A DNA stretch of 64,000 nucleotides, from NCBI RefSeq assembly GCF_001612945.1, contig NZ_BDBK01000017.1, positions 124,001-188,000 on the forward strand. Direction: 5' to 3'. Source of the stretch: Nocardia inohanensis NBRC 100128 (GTDB lineage: Bacteria > Actinomycetota > Actinomycetes > Mycobacteriales > Mycobacteriaceae). Numbering within the stretch: position 1 is the stretch's first letter; each line of letters begins with the position of its first letter. Below are positions 61,263-64,000 of this stretch, one piece after another. The notes under the pieces were generated by a model. It was not told where the DNA came from. It saw only the letters and a program-made list of their open reading frames with translations, and did no database searches. Position numbers and translations under genes: made by a program.

Positions 61263-61605
61263 CCCGGGCCGTTTCGGCGACATCCTTGTCGACCTTCTCG
61301 AGCACCGCCTTGGGTGCGGCCTCGACCAGGTCCTTGGCCTCCTTCAAGCCCAGCCCGGGAATGATCTCGCGCATGGCCTTGATGACCTGAATCTTCTTGT
61401 CCCCGAACGATTCCAGCACCAGATCGAATTCGCTCTGCTCGTCCGCGGCCTCCGCCGCCGGAGCATCCTGGGCGCTGGGCGCCGCGACGGGGGCGGCGGC
61501 GCTCACCCCGAACTCCTGCTCGAAAGCCTTCAGAAATTCCGAAAGCTCCAGCAGCGTCATACCTTTGAACACGTCGAGCAACGCTTCGGTGGTCATCTTG
61601 GCCAT
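61222..61605 (-). CDS. rplL: Ribosomal protein L7/L12 paralogue
   Basis: The 127-aa protein is complete: N-terminal dimerisation domain AKMTTEALLDVFKGMTLLEL, an Ala/Pro-rich hinge (AAAPVAAPSAQDAPAAEA) and the C-terminal factor-binding domain DKKIQVIKAMREIIPGLGLK, EAKDLVEAAPKAVLEKVDKD. It lies alone, without rplJ, rpoB or other ribosomal genes, so it is an extra copy and not the housekeeping gene. AAGGAAAA precedes ATG 61605. It could replace standard L7/L12 under certain conditions or act outside the ribosome. A direct repeat of AGGTCA lies upstream. Confidence 0.88.
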   Translation of the reverse strand: MAKMTTEALLDVFKGMTLLELSEFLKAFEQEFGVSAAAPVAAPSAQDAPAAEAADEQSEFDLVLESFGDKKIQVIKAMREIIPGLGLKEAKDLVEAAPKAVLEKVDKDVAETARVKLEAAGARAALR

Positions 61606-61649
61606 GAGAATTTTCCTTCGAACGCCGACCAGGCGGTGCCTCCCATGAT

Positions 61650-61665
61650 AGGTCAACGCAGGTCA
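61650..61665. promoter_or_regulatory. Direct repeat upstream of the L7/L12 paralogue
   Basis: Two AGGTCA hexamers with a 10-bp period (61650-61655, 61660-61665), one helical turn apart, 45-60 bp before the start codon. A possible activator site. Confidence 0.35.
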
Positions 61666-61692
61666 TCGCCGCCGAAGATATTTGCTGACGGT

Positions 61693-62331
61693 TCACATCG
61701 TCATCAGGCCGGTGAGCGTCGCCAGCTCGGTGGTGCGGGAGCCACCCGCGAAATCGAGTGTGGAGTAGGCGCGTTCGGCGGCCGCGGGGTGGCCGGCTCC
61801 GCAGGCGTCGGTCACCATGATCGGGAAGTAGCCGAGGTCGGTGGCATGGCGGACGGTCGGTTCGATACCTACCTCGAGTGCGATACCGGCGATCGCGAAA
61901 CTGTCGATGCCCAAGTCGCGCAGGGCGATATCGAGGGGGGTGCCCGCGAACGCCGACATGGTGATCTTGTCGAACACCACCTCGTCCGGGCCGGGGGTCA
62001 GTTCCGGGATCAGTTGATACTGCGGTGAGCCCTGCGGAAAAGCCGTCCCGAGGTCCGCCGGATCGTCCACGCGCTGCCACTCCATGGCCGTGCGCAATTG
62101 CGCGACTCCCGCCGCGGCCGGCGGAATCGACATGTGGCGGGTGTAGAAGACACGAAAACCGTTGGCGCGGGCGGTATCCCGCAGCTCCAAGCAGGCCTTG
62201 GCGATCCGCTCGCCGTCCGGAATCTGGCTCACGATGCCGACCTGCATGTCGTAGACGATCACCGCCATCCGCCCCGGATCGCAGGCATCCTCGACGGTCT
62301 GCGGAATGGTCAGGCCGAATGCGCTCCGCAC
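61693..62331 (-). CDS. Isochorismatase-like hydrolase without the nucleophilic Cys
   Basis: The 212-aa protein has the fold blocks MAVIVYDMQVGIV (Asp), VFDKITMSAFAGTPL (Lys) and AIAGIALEVGIEPTVRHATD. In cysteine hydrolases the last block holds a Cys (EVCV); here it is Gly, as in true isochorismatases such as EntB and PhzD. It may thus cleave a vinyl ether instead of an amide, although no chorismate genes are near. GTG 62331 follows TGAGG at good spacing and begins after the upstream gene ends; ATG 62370 is the alternative and would overlap that gene by 32 nt. Confidence 0.8.
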   Translation of the reverse strand: MRSAFGLTIPQTVEDACDPGRMAVIVYDMQVGIVSQIPDGERIAKACLELRDTARANGFRVFYTRHMSIPPAAAGVAQLRTAMEWQRVDDPADLGTAFPQGSPQYQLIPELTPGPDEVVFDKITMSAFAGTPLDIALRDLGIDSFAIAGIALEVGIEPTVRHATDLGYFPIMVTDACGAGHPAAAERAYSTLDFAGGSRTTELATLTGLMTM

Positions 62332-62338
62332 GGGGGCC

Positions 62339-62665
62339 TCACGCGGTCCGGTCGTAGGGTTCGGCCACATCCACCTCGGGAGACATCAACGCCTCCAACG
62401 GCAATGGGGCGGTTACGGGTACATAGGTCCACTCCAGGAAGCCCTTCTTGGTGAGCGGGAAATCCTCGATGTAGCGTTTGGCTTCTTCCACGCTGTCGAC
62501 CTCGAACACGATCACCACGCCGGGTTCGTCGGCGCGGGCGTAGTTCTCCCGCACGATCCCGGCCTTCCACAACCGCCAGACGTTGGCGACCTCCTCGGGC
62601 AGGAACGGGGTGATGGTCTCCAGCGTGACGCCGGGCTTGAATCGATCGAATGTAATCACCTTCAT
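62339..62665 (-). CDS. Small ferredoxin-fold protein (YCII/muconolactone-isomerase-like)
   Basis: A 108-aa protein: MKVITFDRFKPGVTLETITP, VWRLWKAGIVRENYARADEP, GVVIVFEVDSVEEAKRYIED. The beta-alpha-beta pattern and the WKxGxVRE segment resemble muconolactone-isomerase or YCII-type dimeric alpha+beta barrel proteins. It precedes the isochorismatase-like gene by 7 bp and is divergent from an HxlR regulator that likely controls both. Confidence 0.7.
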   Translation of the reverse strand: MKVITFDRFKPGVTLETITPFLPEEVANVWRLWKAGIVRENYARADEPGVVIVFEVDSVEEAKRYIEDFPLTKKGFLEWTYVPVTAPLPLEALMSPEVDVAEPYDRTA

Positions 62666-62714
62666 GAGAACCCATGGAAGCGTGATGATTACAGTGTTAC
62701 AAGAACGCACTTTT

Positions 62715-62726
62715 CGGTAAGTACCG
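62715..62726. promoter_or_regulatory. Candidate HxlR operator
   Basis: Inverted repeat CGGTA-AG-TACCG directly before the HxlR ribosome binding site, in the 70-bp divergent gap. Confidence 0.45.
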
Positions 62727-62735
62727 GAGGCGAGG

Positions 62736-63074
62736 ATGCCACCCAAGCGCTACTACTGCCCCGTCGAGGTGACCGTCGACCTGATCGGGGGCAAATGGAA
62801 ACCGGTGATTCTCGCGCATCTCAAGGAAGGCGTGCGGCGGTACGGCGAACTGCGGCGGCTGATGCCGGGCACCAGTGAGAAGATGCTGGTCCAGCAATTG
62901 CGGGAACTGGAGGCGGACGGCTTGGTGCGCCGCACCGTGTATCCCACTGTGCCGCCGCAGGTGGAGTACGACCTGACCGAGGAAGGCTGGAGCCTGGTCC
63001 CGGTGCTGACCGCCCTCTACGAATGGGGCGAGAAGCGGTGTGCGCGAACGGGAGTCGAGATCGAAGAACCGTGA
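62736..63074 (+). CDS. HxlR-family transcriptional regulator
   Basis: A 112-aa single-domain winged HTH with the HxlR pattern: YYCPVEVTVDLIGGKWKPVI, LRRLMPGTSEKMLVQQLREL, VYPTVPPQVEYDLTEEGWSL. Cys8 sits where some HxlR redox sensors have their reactive Cys, so response to electrophiles is possible. GGAGGCGAGG precedes ATG 62736. It is divergent from the YCII-like/isochorismatase-like gene pair. Confidence 0.9.
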   Translation: MPPKRYYCPVEVTVDLIGGKWKPVILAHLKEGVRRYGELRRLMPGTSEKMLVQQLRELEADGLVRRTVYPTVPPQVEYDLTEEGWSLVPVLTALYEWGEKRCARTGVEIEEP

Positions 63075-63093
63075 CTCCCGCTCGGGTGGGCGA

Positions 63094-63252
63094 TTACGCG
63101 GCCTTGTCGCCGCGATCGAGATGCTCGTCCCGCAACCGGCGGTGCATGGCGCACCGGTGCACCGGTCCGGGCTTCACGAATGCGGGATCCAGGCGTTGAG
63201 CGAAGGTGAGGTTGTCGCGACGCCAGCAATCCATGCAGACCGGCTCATCCAT
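63094..63252 (-). CDS. Cys-rich small protein, 52 aa
   Basis: From ATG 63252 the product begins MDEPVCMDCWRRDNLTFAQR and contains a second cluster HRCAMH, so CxxC plus Cys-x2-His could bind zinc. The ribosome binding site GAGGAGG lies 5 nt before the start. Third positions are almost all G or C over most of the gene. The frame is open and coding-like for 25 more codons upstream (with another Cys) but offers no start codon there. Function unknown; it lies between the HxlR gene and two thioesterases. Confidence 0.65.
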   Translation of the reverse strand: MDEPVCMDCWRRDNLTFAQRLDPAFVKPGPVHRCAMHRRLRDEHLDRGDKAA

Positions 63253-63363
63253 GTCGTCCTCCTCGGGGTTCTCCGCGTTGAAAGCCTCGCAGCGGTGGAG
63301 TTCCCCTTTTTCATGGAATCAGCCGGTCGTGTCCATCACCTCACCGGATTGTTACGAGCGGCG

Positions 63364-63765
63364 TCAGGAGGCGGCGGTGAGGGTATCGGCGGACAGGCCC
63401 GTCAGATACTCGCGCTCGGCGGGAGTGAGCGGACGGGACGCGCCGTCGCCGATGGCCACCAGGGTCGAGGTGGCGGTGAGGTAGACGTTCGCCTCGTCCC
63501 GGATCTCGTGCGCCAGGGTGAAGGAGGAGGTGCCGATGCGGGCGACGGTGGTCGCCACCGTGACCGGGGTGCGGCGGAACACCAGCGGGGTGCGGTAGGT
63601 GAGGCGCTGGTTGGCGACCACGACATGCCAAGCGGCGTCCGGGGATTCGTGCGCGGCCAGCAGATCGGCGCGGGCCTCGTCCAGGTATTGGGCGAACACC
63701 ACGTTGTTGAGGTGCTGGAGCGCGTCCATATCGGTGCGGCGCAATTGGATCTGGTAGGTGTGCAT
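63364..63765 (-). CDS. 4-hydroxybenzoyl-CoA thioesterase family protein
   Basis: A 133-aa hotdog protein: QIQLRRTDMDALQHLNNVVF with the catalytic Asp-x-(x)-x-His region of 4HBT/YbgC enzymes, ANQRLTYRTPLVFRRTPVTV, and FTLAHEIRDEANVYLTATST. ATG 63765 shares one base with the stop of the upstream gene (TGATG). Two related thioesterase-like genes thus lie in tandem; they may form a heteromer or act on different acyl-CoAs. Confidence 0.88.
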   Translation of the reverse strand: MHTYQIQLRRTDMDALQHLNNVVFAQYLDEARADLLAAHESPDAAWHVVVANQRLTYRTPLVFRRTPVTVATTVARIGTSSFTLAHEIRDEANVYLTATSTLVAIGDGASRPLTPAEREYLTGLSADTLTAAS

Positions 63766-64000
63766 CAGGCTTTCAGCTCCTCGAGCATCGCGCGCTCGGT
63801 ATCCGGGATCGGCCGGGACTTCTGGGTGGCCTGGTCGAACGCGACCATGACGCACACGGCCTTCGAATACACCACGTCGTCGTCGCGGATCTCCTGCTCG
63901 AGGGTGAACGAGGAACCGCCGACCCGGGTCACCCAGGACTCCACGCGCACCGGGCGATCGCGATAGCGCAGCGGGACCAAATAGTCGATATCCATCTGGG
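63765..64000 (-). CDS. Second 4HBT-type thioesterase, C-terminal part (cut by the right edge)
   Basis: The frame enters from the right edge and ends at 63765. The visible 78 residues (MDIDYLVPLRYRDRPVRVES, GSSFTLEQEIRDDDVVYSKA) correspond to the second half of a hotdog thioesterase and closely parallel the neighbour gene's second half. An internal ATG at 63995 is not the true start, since the Asp-containing N-terminal strand and helix must lie beyond the window. Confidence 0.85.
   Translation of the reverse strand, partial: QMDIDYLVPLRYRDRPVRVESWVTRVGGSSFTLEQEIRDDDVVYSKAVCVMVAFDQATQKSRPIPDTERAMLEELKA

Overview
The window looks like a chromosomal segment from a high-GC actinobacterium, most likely a Nocardia-like member of the Mycobacteriales. 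This is inferred from the strong G/C third-position bias, two F420-type LLM oxidoreductases, an ECF41/SigJ-type sigma factor, a DUF5753 regulator paired with DUF397, many TetR/MarR/GntR/LysR genes and frequent ATGA or GTGA start-stop overlaps. I see no rRNA, tRNA, CRISPR array, insertion sequence or phage module.

1-12 kb: a truncated carboxylesterase lipoprotein faces a ROK regulator with a repetitive Pro/Ala N-terminus. A coupled cassette follows (XRE regulator, PLP aminotransferase, AlaDh/PNT-like dehydrogenase), then a coupled M20 peptidase and YfcC-type carrier, and a TetR gene divergent from a secreted GH1 glycosidase with a clear operator between them. 12-17.6 kb: a degenerate MBL-fold protein, LLM oxidoreductase, dienelactone hydrolase, MFS exporter with GntR regulator, a hotdog thioesterase and a strong terminator.

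17.6-26 kb: a small secreted protein, a three-gene envelope cluster (lipoprotein joining a solute-binding domain to VWA, an XpaC-like membrane protein, a second binding-protein-like protein) whose first ribosome binding site lies in a perfect 13-bp hairpin, an SGNH hydrolase, a Tat-exported Dyp peroxidase, and a DJ-1/TetR/MDR operon. 26-30 kb: a LysR gene with an internal deletion, and an amidohydrolase gene bracketed by two diverged ~94-bp direct repeats made of the 3' ends of the LysR and tautomerase genes; then a tautomerase/SDR operon divergent from an intact LysR.

30-37.5 kb: the most system-like locus, five tightly coupled genes on the minus strand: SWIM zinc-finger protein, DUF5691 protein, VWA protein, MoxR AAA+ ATPase and DUF5682 (ChaN/EreA-like) protein. 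37.5-46.8 kb: TAXI-TRAP transporter, small proteins, the DUF5753/DUF397 pair, membrane proteins, and a SigJ-like ECF41 factor with a matching promoter before the adjacent SDR. 46.8-52 kb: an oleate hydratase gene with an internal deletion, a 3-hydroxyacyl-CoA dehydrogenase, TetR and an ABC exporter next to a MarR gene. 52-64 kb: CocE/NonD esterase, MarR/rhodanese, amidase, esterase, TetR/OYE, a DHFR-family reductase, LLM, a stand-alone ribosomal L7/L12 paralogue, an isochorismatase-like hydrolase, HxlR, a 52-aa Cys-rich protein and two coupled thioesterases, the last cut by the right edge.

All functional names come from reading motifs by eye; no database search was run.
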